DNA of 29,040 nt from a bacterium (lineage in GTDB: Bacteria > Patescibacteriota > Patescibacteriia > Patescibacteriales > GWC2-42-12), in contig JAURWF010000011.1 of NCBI GenBank assembly GCA_030655095.1, positions 1 through 29,040 on the forward strand. The letters are read 5' to 3'. Shown piece by piece: positions 14,858-21,473 of this stretch. Position numbers and translations under genes: made by a program. The first letter of the stretch is position 1. Each line of letters starts with the position of its first letter. Under the pieces are notes generated by a model that worked only from the letters and a program-made list of their open reading frames with translations, did no database searches and had not been told where the DNA came from.

Positions 14858-14861
14858 TCAA
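14833..14861 (-). promoter_or_regulatory. Promoter of the RRM gene
   Basis: On the minus strand TTGACA (14861-14856), a 17-nt spacer and TACTAT (14838-14833) form a near-consensus promoter. Transcription would start near 14826, giving an untranslated leader of about 80 nt, a length often found on cold-shock RNA-binding protein mRNAs. Confidence 0.75.
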
Positions 14862-14914
14862 ATTTTTTATAAGTAACTGTTGATAACCCTGCTCTTTCGT
14901 CATTCCCGCAGAGC

Positions 14915-15346
14915 CCTTTTTCCCTTTGTCATTTGATAGCAACATTCCATTAACATATCCATTTTCATATTTTGGTTTACCGATAATCTTTCAAAGCGAA
15001 AAAATATGATTAGGATTTATAATTACTCCATTTAGTCGCAAAATAGCTTGTTTAAGATTAATGATTTTTTGTTCTTGTAGTCTTGGACTACTATCTCCGA
15101 ATCTGCGTTTTAATACCGACTGATGCCTTGCAACAATACAATCAAAAAAATCATTTTTTCTTTCAAATTTGATTCTAAAATCAAAAAAATTTTGAATATC
15201 CCTCGTTTTATGACGCAAAAAAATAATTGGCTTTTTTAGAAATGGATATTTTCTGGAAAGAGCAATTCTTTTTGGATTTTCATAATTGTAGAACAGAGTT
15301 TTTTTGTTGTTTATTGTTTTTGCGGTAATAGTGATTGTTAGTAGTT
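14915..15346 (-). pseudogene. VanW-family protein, broken remnant
   Basis: Read on the minus strand, the open frame from 15346 to a TGA at 14993-14991 matches the N-terminal half of VanW proteins. Recognisable parts are RHQSVLKRRFGDS, QEQKIINLKQAI, RLNGVIINP and HIFSL. The homology continues in the same frame directly behind the TGA (KIIGKPKYENGYVNGMLLSN). VanW proteins usually have Trp or Cys at the position of the TGA, as in FSFWK, so a nonsense mutation is likely. No ATG opens the frame, and the conserved Gly-Gly-Leu-Cys-Gln block and the whole C-terminal half are missing. The homology stops near 14915, where a GC-richer stretch (CATTCCCGCAGAGC) of another origin begins. VanW is linked to cell-wall or glycopeptide functions of unclear mechanism. 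I judge it non-functional. Confidence 0.75.
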
Positions 15347-15369
15347 ATTTTTATAGCTAGCTAAGTATT

Positions 15370-17799
15370 CTATTCTGAATTTTTGTTAGTAAAAAATTTG
15401 AATATTTCAATAATTAAAGTTGAGATGATGGCGATTGTTAAAATAATTAACCAATGGAATAAATTAAGCGGGGTAGTACCTAGAATTTTATTTAAGAAAG
15501 GGATGTATAGTGCTGCAAAAACTAAAACAAACCCATAAAGCACGCCCCATAATAAATATTTATTACCAAAAAAATTATTTATTTTAAATAATGGTTTAGT
15601 GAGATTTTTAAAAGAAAAAATATAAACTAAGCTAACAGTAGCAACAGTTGCAAAGACAATAGTTTGAGCTAAAATTAGATTATTGGTTCTGTGATAAAAA
15701 GATAGAAATAAAAATAATGTTAATAAACCAATGCTTGAGCTAACTGCGATAACTAAAAACATAGAAGCTCTAGTTAAAATGCCATCTTTTTTGTGGTTTC
15801 TGGGTTTTTCTTTCATTAAATCTTTTTCTTTGGGTTCAAACCCTAATATAATATTTGGTGGACCATCGCAAACAAGCTGAATCCATAATATTTGCACTAT
15901 TGTTAAAGGTAGGGGAGAGTTAAGCAGTATGGCGCCAAATATTAAAATAATTTCAACAAAAGAGTTTGATAAAACATAACTTACAACTTTTCTAATATTA
16001 GAAAAAATTAACCGACCTTCTTCTATTGCTGTTATAATAGTTTTAAAATTATTATCTAATAGAATTAAATCTCCAACTTCTTTTGCAACTTCAGTGCCAG
16101 ATCCCATAACTACTCCGATATCTGCTTTTTTTAGAGCAGGGGCGTCATTGACCCCGTCACCTGTCATAGCAGTAATTTCTCCTTTGGCTTGCAAGGCTGT
16201 TACTATTTTTAATTTTTGGTGAGGCAAAACACGACTAAATAAAACAATTTCATCTATTCTATCTTTTAATTCTTGTGAGGAGATCATTCCTAGCTCATTG
16301 CCTGATAAAATATTATTTGGTCCAATTTTAAAACCTAAATTTTTAGCAACTTTTTCTGCTGTTTTGCTATGATCTCCTGTAATAATTTTAATTTTAATGC
16401 CAGCCTGCATTGCTTGTTCTATTGCTTCTTTAGCACCATATCGTAAAGGGTCTTCAATTCCTACCAAGCCTAGCCATGCATAACCTTTTTTTTCTTTTAA
16501 TTTTCCATCCTCTTTAAAAGCAACTCCTAAAATACGCCAACCTTTGCTAGCCCATATGTCTATTTTTTTTAAAACATCAGCTGATTCTTGAGCTGATAAA
16601 TGACAAAATGATAAAACAATTTCCGGTGCCCCAAGAATAAAAGCAGTGTCTTTGTTGTTTATTTTATTAATACTTAATGCATATTTTTTTTCGCTATCAA
16701 ATGGTTCTTCATAAATTCTTGGATGTTCATTAAAAATTTGATGTGGGTCAAAAAGTTTTTGTTTTTTAACATAATCCCAAAGAGCTATTTCTAAATTCAT
16801 TCGTTGATTATTAACTAATGTTAAAGCTAGAAAAGCTTTGTTGTTATCAGAAAAATCAGATTTAACAACTTTCATAATTCCTTCAGTTAATGTGCCTGTT
16901 TTATCAACGCAAATTACTGAAGTTGATCCTAATGTTTCAATAGATAAAAGTCTTCTAACTAAACCTTTTTTAATTAAGACTCGTTTCATTCCTAAAGTTA
17001 AAATAATAGTAATTGCTATTGGTAATCCTTCTGGTATGGCTGCTGTTGCTAATACTATTGAGGTTCTAAATATTTCCCAAAAATTTTCTTGATGAAGTAT
17101 TCCAGTGATAAAAATTATTGAGCAAATTATAAAAATTATAAATAGTAAATTTTTAGCGAATTTATCTAGTGCAACTTGAATTGGTGTTTTTGTTTCTTTT
17201 ACTTCAGATATGCTTGAACCAATTTTTCCGATTTCTGTTTCTTGCCCGATTTTATTAATTTTCATAATGCCATTTCCCCAAATAACAATAGTACCCATAA
17301 AAAGTTTATTAGCATTGTCAGTCGGTTTTTTAGCAACAGCTTCGTCTTCTCCAGTTAAAATTGCTTCATTAACTAATAAATTTAATCCTTCAATTAATTC
17401 TCCGTCAGCTGGAATTTTATCGCCAGAACCAATAACAACTAAATCGCCTGGCACTAAATCTTTAGCTTCAATTTGTATTTTGTGACCATTTCTAATAACA
17501 AGCGCTTTAGGTTTGATAATATTTCTTAAAGCGACTAAAGTTTTTTGACTGTTATATTCTTGAAAAAACCCTAGCAAAGCGTTAAAAAAGCCAACTAAAA
17601 CGATTAAGCCTGCGTCAATATATTCTTTAAAGAATAAAGAGATTAATCCAACAAAAAATAAAATATAAATTAAAGGACTTTTAAATTGTGAAAAAAAAAT
17701 CATCCAAACAGAAAGTGGTTTTTTAATTGGCAAAGAATTTTCACCAAACTTTTCTTTTAATTTTTCAACTTCATTTTTATCTAATCCTTGATGTGGCAT
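15370..17799 (-). CDS. P2-type cation-transporting ATPase (Ca2+-ATPase-like)
   Basis: This is a P-type pump of 809 residues. The phosphorylation site DKTGT has its Asp at residue 299. The actuator loop is LTGEDEA, the hinge MTGDGVNDAPALKKADIGVVMG is intact, and helix M4 reads ATAAIPEGLPIAITI, the type II signature. An N-terminal cation-ATPase domain (GLDKNEVEKLKEKFGENSLP) precedes it. Helix M6 has WIQLVCDGPPN, where SERCA has WVNLVTDGLPA, so one Ca2+ ligand (Asn) is Gln here while Asp is kept. Ca2+ or Mn2+ export is thus likely but the ion is not certain. About ten membrane helices are present. The start at 17799 gives the normal N-terminus. The tRNA-Ala lies 53 bp upstream on the same strand. 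Confidence 0.93.
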   Translation of the reverse strand: MPHQGLDKNEVEKLKEKFGENSLPIKKPLSVWMIFFSQFKSPLIYILFFVGLISLFFKEYIDAGLIVLVGFFNALLGFFQEYNSQKTLVALRNIIKPKALVIRNGHKIQIEAKDLVPGDLVVIGSGDKIPADGELIEGLNLLVNEAILTGEDEAVAKKPTDNANKLFMGTIVIWGNGIMKINKIGQETEIGKIGSSISEVKETKTPIQVALDKFAKNLLFIIFIICSIIFITGILHQENFWEIFRTSIVLATAAIPEGLPIAITIILTLGMKRVLIKKGLVRRLLSIETLGSTSVICVDKTGTLTEGIMKVVKSDFSDNNKAFLALTLVNNQRMNLEIALWDYVKKQKLFDPHQIFNEHPRIYEEPFDSEKKYALSINKINNKDTAFILGAPEIVLSFCHLSAQESADVLKKIDIWASKGWRILGVAFKEDGKLKEKKGYAWLGLVGIEDPLRYGAKEAIEQAMQAGIKIKIITGDHSKTAEKVAKNLGFKIGPNNILSGNELGMISSQELKDRIDEIVLFSRVLPHQKLKIVTALQAKGEITAMTGDGVNDAPALKKADIGVVMGSGTEVAKEVGDLILLDNNFKTIITAIEEGRLIFSNIRKVVSYVLSNSFVEIILIFGAILLNSPLPLTIVQILWIQLVCDGPPNIILGFEPKEKDLMKEKPRNHKKDGILTRASMFLVIAVSSSIGLLTLFLFLSFYHRTNNLILAQTIVFATVATVSLVYIFSFKNLTKPLFKINNFFGNKYLLWGVLYGFVLVFAALYIPFLNKILGTTPLNLFHWLIILTIAIISTLIIEIFKFFTNKNSE

Positions 17800-17852
17800 A
17801 AAATTAAAATTAATAATGGTTTATTATTTTTTGGTGATAGACCACAAATTAG

Positions 17853-17923
17853 TGGACTTGGCGAGAATCGGACTCGCGTCTCCGCAATGCGAATGCGGCG
17901 TATTACCACTATACTACAAGCCC
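17853..17923 (-). tRNA. tRNA-Ala (anticodon CGC)
   Basis: The minus strand folds into a full cloverleaf of 71 nt. The acceptor stem GGGCTTG pairs with CAAGTCC, the D stem is GTAT/ATAC, the anticodon stem CCGCA/TGCGG carries the loop TTCGCAT, and the T stem GCGAG/CTCGC carries the loop TCCGATT. The third acceptor pair is G-U, the alanyl-tRNA synthetase identity pair, and this agrees with the CGC anticodon, which reads GCG. Two oddities are seen: T-loop position 55 is C instead of the nearly universal U, and the variable loop is only 4 nt. The 3' CCA is not encoded (A then CT follows), so it needs the CCA-adding enzyme encoded about 1 kb away. Confidence 0.9.
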
Positions 17924-17936
17924 TTAAAAATAAAAT

Positions 17937-18047
17937 TTATTTATTTTTTATTATTTTTATCACCCCATTATTCGCATCAACTTCAACCTCATCACCGTCT
18001 TTTAAAATTTGTGTAGCAATTTTAGTTCCGATTATTAAAATTCTGCA
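17937..18047 (-). pseudogene. C-terminal relic of a PEP-utilising enzyme (PEP synthase / PPDK swivelling domain)
   Basis: On the minus strand the last 36 codons of a lost gene remain and end with TAA at 17939-17937. The peptide IIGTKIATQILKDGDEVEVD, followed by ANNGVIKIIKNK, is the typical end of the phosphohistidine swivelling domain of phosphoenolpyruvate synthases. Upstream of the relic the frame shows no homology and no start, and the catalytic His region is gone. It is only 13 bp before the tRNA 5' end, so it may mark a deletion or recombination point at the tRNA. A tiny real protein cannot be fully excluded, but no start codon fits. Confidence 0.7.
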
Positions 18048-18092
18048 AATATAACAATTTGAAATAAAAAATAATTTTTCTTGGCTCTTTTT

Positions 18093-18848
18093 TTATTTAA
18101 TCAATTCTATGTTTTTGATAATAACATCTTCAGTTGGATGATCATTTTCATTTGTTTTAATATTTTCTATTTTGTCTATTATATCTAAACCGCTAACTAT
18201 ATAACCAAAATTAGTATGCTTACCATCTAACCATGGCGTAGCATCTTTTGTGATAATAAAAAACTGTGAACCATTGGTATTTGGGCCAGCATTTGCCATA
18301 GCTAAACTACCTCTGACTAATTTATTATTATTAATTTCATCTTGAAATTGATAACCTGGTCCGCCTTGTCCATCATTTGACCAGTCATCATCTTTACTAT
18401 TAGGATCGCCACCTTGAATCATAAAATCTTTTATAACACGATGAAATTTTGTATTATTATAAAAACCTTTTTTAGCTAAATTCATAAAATTATTAACAGT
18501 TACTAATGCATCGCTAGTGTAAAATTTTACCTTAATTTCGCCAAAATTAGTTTTAATTATCGCTTGACTAAAATTTGCTGATAATTCTTCTAATTGATTC
18601 GTTGATGTAGATGCTGTTGATTGTTTTTGTTCTTGATTGACTGGAGTTGATTTGCTATTAGGTTTTACTTTAGGTGTCAAGCCATTTTTTACAGCTTCTA
18701 TTTTATTAATATCCTCATTGCTATTGTAGCTACTTACATTGTTAACATTTTTTTCATTAATAATTTTAGATTCGCCAGTTGTACATCCAGCGAGAGTTAG
18801 CAAAGAGATAGACATAATTAAGATTTTTAGTTTTTTAGTTTTTAGCAT
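18093..18848 (-). CDS. Lipoprotein peptidyl-prolyl isomerase, cyclophilin type
   Basis: This is an exported cyclophilin that isomerises Xaa-Pro bonds in secreted proteins. I start at the ATG at 18848, because the next residues form a lipoprotein signal: basic KTKKLK, hydrophobic ILIMSISLLTL, then the lipobox LAGC at about residues 18-21. A longer frame starting inside cca is less likely. A Ser/Asn/Lys-rich linker (22-90) leads to the cyclophilin domain: FHRVIKDFMIQGGDPN contains the catalytic Arg, followed by NGSQFFI and WLDGKHTNFG. At 251 residues it is a complete protein. It is 32 bp behind cca and is probably transcribed with it. Together with the parvulin-like insert in SecD it makes a second extracytoplasmic isomerase. 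Confidence 0.93.
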   Translation of the reverse strand: MLKTKKLKILIMSISLLTLAGCTTGESKIINEKNVNNVSSYNSNEDINKIEAVKNGLTPKVKPNSKSTPVNQEQKQSTASTSTNQLEELSANFSQAIIKTNFGEIKVKFYTSDALVTVNNFMNLAKKGFYNNTKFHRVIKDFMIQGGDPNSKDDDWSNDGQGGPGYQFQDEINNNKLVRGSLAMANAGPNTNGSQFFIITKDATPWLDGKHTNFGYIVSGLDIIDKIENIKTNENDHPTEDVIIKNIELIK

Positions 18849-18880
18849 GGTTTTAAAATTTAAAATTAAGTTATTAAAAA

Positions 18881-20350
18881 TTACACCCAAAATTCATTTT
18901 TTATTTTCTGGTCATCGTCTACTTTTTTATTTTCTATTTTTTCCTTAGCTTGTTGACGTAATTGATCTAAGTCTAATTCATTTAATTTTAATGAACAATC
19001 ATTTAAATAATTTTTATCATTTAATTTTGGGTCATCAAGGACTTCAGATAATAGCACGTCTAATATAGCGCCAATTTTTGGACTAGGATTAATTTTTAAT
19101 AGAACTATTAAATCATTGCCATTAATCTTTAGCATTTTAACAGAAATTGGATCATGACGCACTTTTTCCATCATATACTCTAAATGACGCAATTTATAAG
19201 GTTTAGCTTTAGGCACTCCAGAACCAAGACGATCAGCAACACGAAGATCAATTAGGTCTTTCAAATTTTCTTCTCCAGTTTTAACGATTAAACGTCGTAC
19301 TGATGCTTCCGTAACTTCACCAACATTATAATAGAACATATGGTTCTTAATTAAACCTACCACTTTTTCTGAATCATTGTTAGCAAATTTTAATCTTTGT
19401 GTAATTTTTTTAGCAATTTTTGCTCCAACTATATCATGATTATAAAAAGTATACTCGTTATTAATAAGTTTTTTTGTTTGCGGTTTAGCAACATCATGCA
19501 ATAAAGATGCTAAACGGACTCGCCAATCTTTGCTGGGCGTATGTTTTAATGACAAAACAGAATGTTGAAAAACAGTATAAATATGGTGTTTATTTTGATT
19601 AACGCCAACGCCACGTTCCAATTCTGGAAGTATATATTGTAAAAGTTTTAATTCATGCAACATTATTATGCCATCATAAGCTTTGTCTGATGATAAAATT
19701 TTAATAAGCTCGTCCCGAATTCTTTCGTTAGCAATATATTTAATTCCACCAGCCATTTTAATTATTGCGCGTTGAGTTTTTTCTTCAATAGTAAAATTTA
19801 ATTGGCAAGCAAAACGTACAGCTCTCATCATTCTCAAAGCATCTTCTTTAAATCTATCAATAGGTTCACCGACTGCTCTAATAATTTTTTTTTGTAAATC
19901 TTTTTGCCCACCAAAAAAATCTGTTAGCTCATAATCATTCTCATCGACTTTTGACTTTTGACTTTTGACTTTTGACTTAATCGCCATTGCATTAATAGTA
20001 AAATCTCTTCTTTCCAAGTCTTTGTCTAATTTTTCTTCAAATTTAATTTCATCTGGATGGCGTCGATCGCTATATCCTTGTTCTGAACGATATGTAGTTA
20101 TTTCTACCACTTGTTCTACTTCATCTTTGTCATTTTTTAATGGTAATAAAACTGTGCCAAAAACATTTTCATATCTAGCATTAGGAAAAATAGTGAGCAT
20201 TTGTTCTGGTAGTGCATTAGTAGTTATGTCCCAATCTTTAGGTAACTTTTTTAATAATAAATCACGCACGCAACCACCAACAATATAAGCTTCAAAGTTA
20301 TTGTTTTCTAATTTTTCTATAATACTTTTTACATAATCAGGAATTTTCAT
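18881..20350 (-). CDS. cca: CCA tRNA nucleotidyltransferase / poly(A) polymerase-family with HD domain
   Basis: The enzyme adds or repairs the 3'-terminal CCA of tRNAs without a template. The nucleotidyltransferase head has YIVGGCVRDLLL and DWDITTNALP with the catalytic acidic pair. RRDFTINAMA follows, then the tRNA-binding helices, and the HD phosphohydrolase motif LLHDVAKP has His285-Asp286. At 489 residues it has the usual length for the HD-fused class. Between the head strands it carries a Lys/Ser-rich peptide at residues 125-135 made by a 7-bp tandem repeat (19946-19978), an insertion in a surface loop. The start ATG at 20350 gives the normal N-terminus. The promoter lies so close that the mRNA could be nearly leaderless. 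The nearby tRNA has no encoded CCA and so depends on it. Confidence 0.95.
   Translation of the reverse strand: MKIPDYVKSIIEKLENNNFEAYIVGGCVRDLLLKKLPKDWDITTNALPEQMLTIFPNARYENVFGTVLLPLKNDKDEVEQVVEITTYRSEQGYSDRRHPDEIKFEEKLDKDLERRDFTINAMAIKSKVKSQKSKVDENDYELTDFFGGQKDLQKKIIRAVGEPIDRFKEDALRMMRAVRFACQLNFTIEEKTQRAIIKMAGGIKYIANERIRDELIKILSSDKAYDGIIMLHELKLLQYILPELERGVGVNQNKHHIYTVFQHSVLSLKHTPSKDWRVRLASLLHDVAKPQTKKLINNEYTFYNHDIVGAKIAKKITQRLKFANNDSEKVVGLIKNHMFYYNVGEVTEASVRRLIVKTGEENLKDLIDLRVADRLGSGVPKAKPYKLRHLEYMMEKVRHDPISVKMLKINGNDLIVLLKINPSPKIGAILDVLLSEVLDDPKLNDKNYLNDCSLKLNELDLDQLRQQAKEKIENKKVDDDQKIKNEFWV
19946..19978. repeat. 7-bp tandem repeat GACTTTT inside cca
   Basis: GACTTTT is repeated 4.7 times without error. 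On the coding (minus) strand it adds about 11 residues (KSKVKSQKSKV). The unit length is not a multiple of three, so gain or loss of a single unit would shift the cca frame. The same unit forms the direct repeat before secF. Confidence 0.9.
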
Positions 20351-20358
20351 ATGGTAAA

Positions 20359-20387
20359 AATATATAATAAATTAATGCAAAAGTCAA
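20359..20387 (-). promoter_or_regulatory. Promoter of cca, nearly leaderless
   Basis: On the minus strand TTGACT (20387-20382), a 17-nt spacer and TATATT (20364-20359) form a good promoter. The -10 ends 8 nt before the ATG at 20350, so the expected transcription start is about 0-3 nt before the start codon. Confidence 0.65.
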
Positions 20388-20409
20388 AAATTTATTTGAT
20401 CTTTTAATA

Positions 20410-20665
20410 TTGTTCCGTGTCAAATTATTTAACTATGACACCGAAACCTCTTTCTTTTTCATCACGGAAAATAACACTAAAGAAGGATTTAATTTGTTAG
20501 TTAAGCTAATATTTTCTTGACCTTTTTTCTTTTTTGGTTCCAATAAAATATCTTTTTCTTAATGTGTCCATATATTGTTTTTTTGCTTCTGTATTCATAG
20601 TTTAATATTAGATTAATAATTAGCCTAATATTTTACCATAAATTTCGGTGTCATTTTAGATGATA
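20410..20665 (-). mobile_element. Decayed insertion sequence / MITE-like remnant
   Basis: A perfect 12-bp inverted repeat, ATGACACCGAAA (20435-20446) and TTTCGGTGTCAT (20644-20655), encloses about 200 bp. Inside, on the minus strand, is the beginning of a transposase-like frame. A further GTGTCA box lies outside at 20417-20422. The gap between cca and the next gene (20351-20748) holds essentially nothing else. It looks like an internal deletion derivative of a DDE-type element, but the family is not certain. Confidence 0.6.
20433..20598 (-). pseudogene. Transposase/integrase fragment
   Basis: From the ATG at 20598 the minus strand reads MNTEAKKQYMDTLRKRYF, then KKEK, and stops at 20506. This start resembles the N-terminus of rve-type transposases in which a helix-turn-helix follows KKEKGxILDEYC. 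After a frame change the reading continues as KKGQENISLTNKLN to KKKEVSVS and stops at 20433, inside the inverted repeat. The DDE catalytic core is absent, so it cannot be active. The family assignment is from the N-terminal resemblance only. Confidence 0.5.
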
Positions 20666-20699
20666 TATTAATGAGTCTCTTGGTGCCATTTTAGATGAT
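20648..20699. repeat. Duplicated element end, GGTGYCATTTTAGATGAT
   Basis: An 18-bp sequence, GGTGTCATTTTAGATGAT (20648-20665), recurs as GGTGCCATTTTAGATGAT (20682-20699), with one difference. The first copy overlaps the right inverted repeat of the insertion-sequence remnant, so the second may be the end of another copy or a subterminal transposase site. Confidence 0.75.
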
Positions 20700-20712
20700 T
20701 TGATGCGTAAGA

Positions 20713-20740
20713 TTGACAAAAATTTTAAAAAGAATAGGAT
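20713..20740 (+). promoter_or_regulatory. Possible promoter before the frameshifted gene
   Basis: TTGACA (20713-20718), a 16-nt spacer and TAGGAT (20735-20740) are followed within 9 nt by the ATG at 20749. The -10 matches only four of six positions, so confidence is limited. Confidence 0.4.
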
Positions 20741-20748
20741 GTTTAAAT

Positions 20749-21038
20749 ATGGAGAAAAATTTAGATCAAAATTTTTATGAAATTTCAAAAGAAAGAAAAG
20801 AGTTGCGAAAAGCAATTACTGAGCTTGTATTAATAAAAATAATATGTTTGCACGTCTTTTAAACAGAGACGGTTCATCAGACATGTCATATTACGATTTG
20901 AACACCACTTTGCCAAATCTTTGTAAAGTAATGGCAGAAATTCAAGAATCTTATACAAATGAAAACAAAAATAATTGCTATAATTTTTCTTTTTATCAGT
21001 GGTTGCATTACTCTACTTTCATTAATTTCCCCCATTAA
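20749..21038 (+). pseudogene. Frameshifted small hypothetical gene
   Basis: A frame opens at the ATG at 20749 (MEKNLDQNFYEISKERKELR) and ends after 37 codons. A second frame, shifted by one base, has no stop in the overlapping part and continues as NKNNMFARLLNRDGSSDMS, then YYDLNTTLPNLCKVMAEIQE. Joined near 20825-20835 they give one charged helical protein of about 75-95 residues, with a plausible core up to ENKNN near 20980. The broken point is an A/T-rich run. I do not recognise the family. The N-terminal heptads suggest a coiled coil or small DNA-binding protein. It lies beside the insertion-sequence remnant, so it may be a passenger or a disrupted gene. A sequencing error at the homopolymer is possible. 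Confidence 0.45.
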
Positions 21039-21306
21039 TGAATATAAAGAGCAGGGAATAAATAGTGCTGTAGATTGTGATTCGTCATTTATAATAATGA
21101 CATTGAATACAACGGCAATTTTATTCATTATAACAGCTGGGCTTATAACTTTGTTTTTGTTACAAAATAAAAATAATAAAAAAATATGTTTAATGTTTTT
21201 ATTAATTATTATTTTGTTTTTAGGAATTAATACTTTAAGAATTTTTCAAGCTTATCAAGAAAATAAACAACCCTACAATCAAGAAGTTTGCGGTGAGGGG
21301 TTATAA
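20959..21306 (+). CDS. Small membrane protein, unknown, 115 aa
   Basis: The protein begins MKTKIIAIIFLFISGCITLL and has three hydrophobic stretches, at about residues 4-22, 45-66 and 74-94. The first could be a lipoprotein signal because ISGC fits a lipobox, but the later helices argue for a small polytopic protein. Residues 30-42 (KEQGINSAVDCDS) and the tail (NKQPYNQEVCGEGL) carry cysteines that may face outside. I know no family. Its first residues MKTK resemble the signal-anchor cassette of the three genes further right, but the DNA match is weaker. It overlaps the frameshifted remnant by about 80 bp and no Shine-Dalgarno precedes it, so the start is uncertain. Confidence 0.5.
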   Translation: MKTKIIAIIFLFISGCITLLSLISPINEYKEQGINSAVDCDSSFIIMTLNTTAILFIITAGLITLFLLQNKNNKKICLMFLLIIILFLGINTLRIFQAYQENKQPYNQEVCGEGL

Positions 21307-21401
21307 AAATATAGGGGTAGTATATTTTTTTAAAAAATAAGTTCGGATATGTTTTTAAAAAAAATAAAACATTACGCGATAAAATTTAAAAACATAAAAT
21401 T

Positions 21402-21473
21402 ATGAAAACAAAATTATTAATTACAATTATTATTTTAACAATACTCCTAATAGGAGGATATTTTATGAGAAAT
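21402..21473 (+). repeat. 5' signal-anchor cassette, copy 1
   Basis: The first 72 bp of this gene are nearly the same as those at 25209-25280 and 27926-27997. They begin ATGAAAA(C/T)AAAA and end GG(A/G)TATTTTATGA. The three copies cover the signal anchor and stop being similar after codon 24 in the 27926 gene, which points to exchange of a DNA-level module. Confidence 0.85.

Noticed and set aside
14991..14993. Recoding of TGA as Trp or Gly, as in some Patescibacteria lineages
   Set aside because: The Nudix gene ends on TGA (11804-11806) exactly at the start of the next gene, and none of the conserved intact proteins has an in-frame TGA. The VanW TGA stands in a gene that has also lost its start and its end.
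18849..18890. Upstream start (14 extra residues) for the cyclophilin
   Set aside because: It would put residues before a normal lipoprotein signal sequence and overlap cca; the ATG at 18848 gives the correct signal.
19946..19978. CRISPR-like array
   Set aside because: The units are 7 bp and directly joined, with no spacers; it is a simple tandem repeat inside cca. The AGCTAA array at 551-690 was rejected for the same reason.
21349..21405. 18-codon leader peptide whose TGA overlaps the start of paralogue A
   Set aside because: The frame (MFLKKIKHYAIKFKNIKL) is short and A/T-rich with no ribosome site; overlaps of this kind are expected by chance. Kept only as a possibility for translational coupling.
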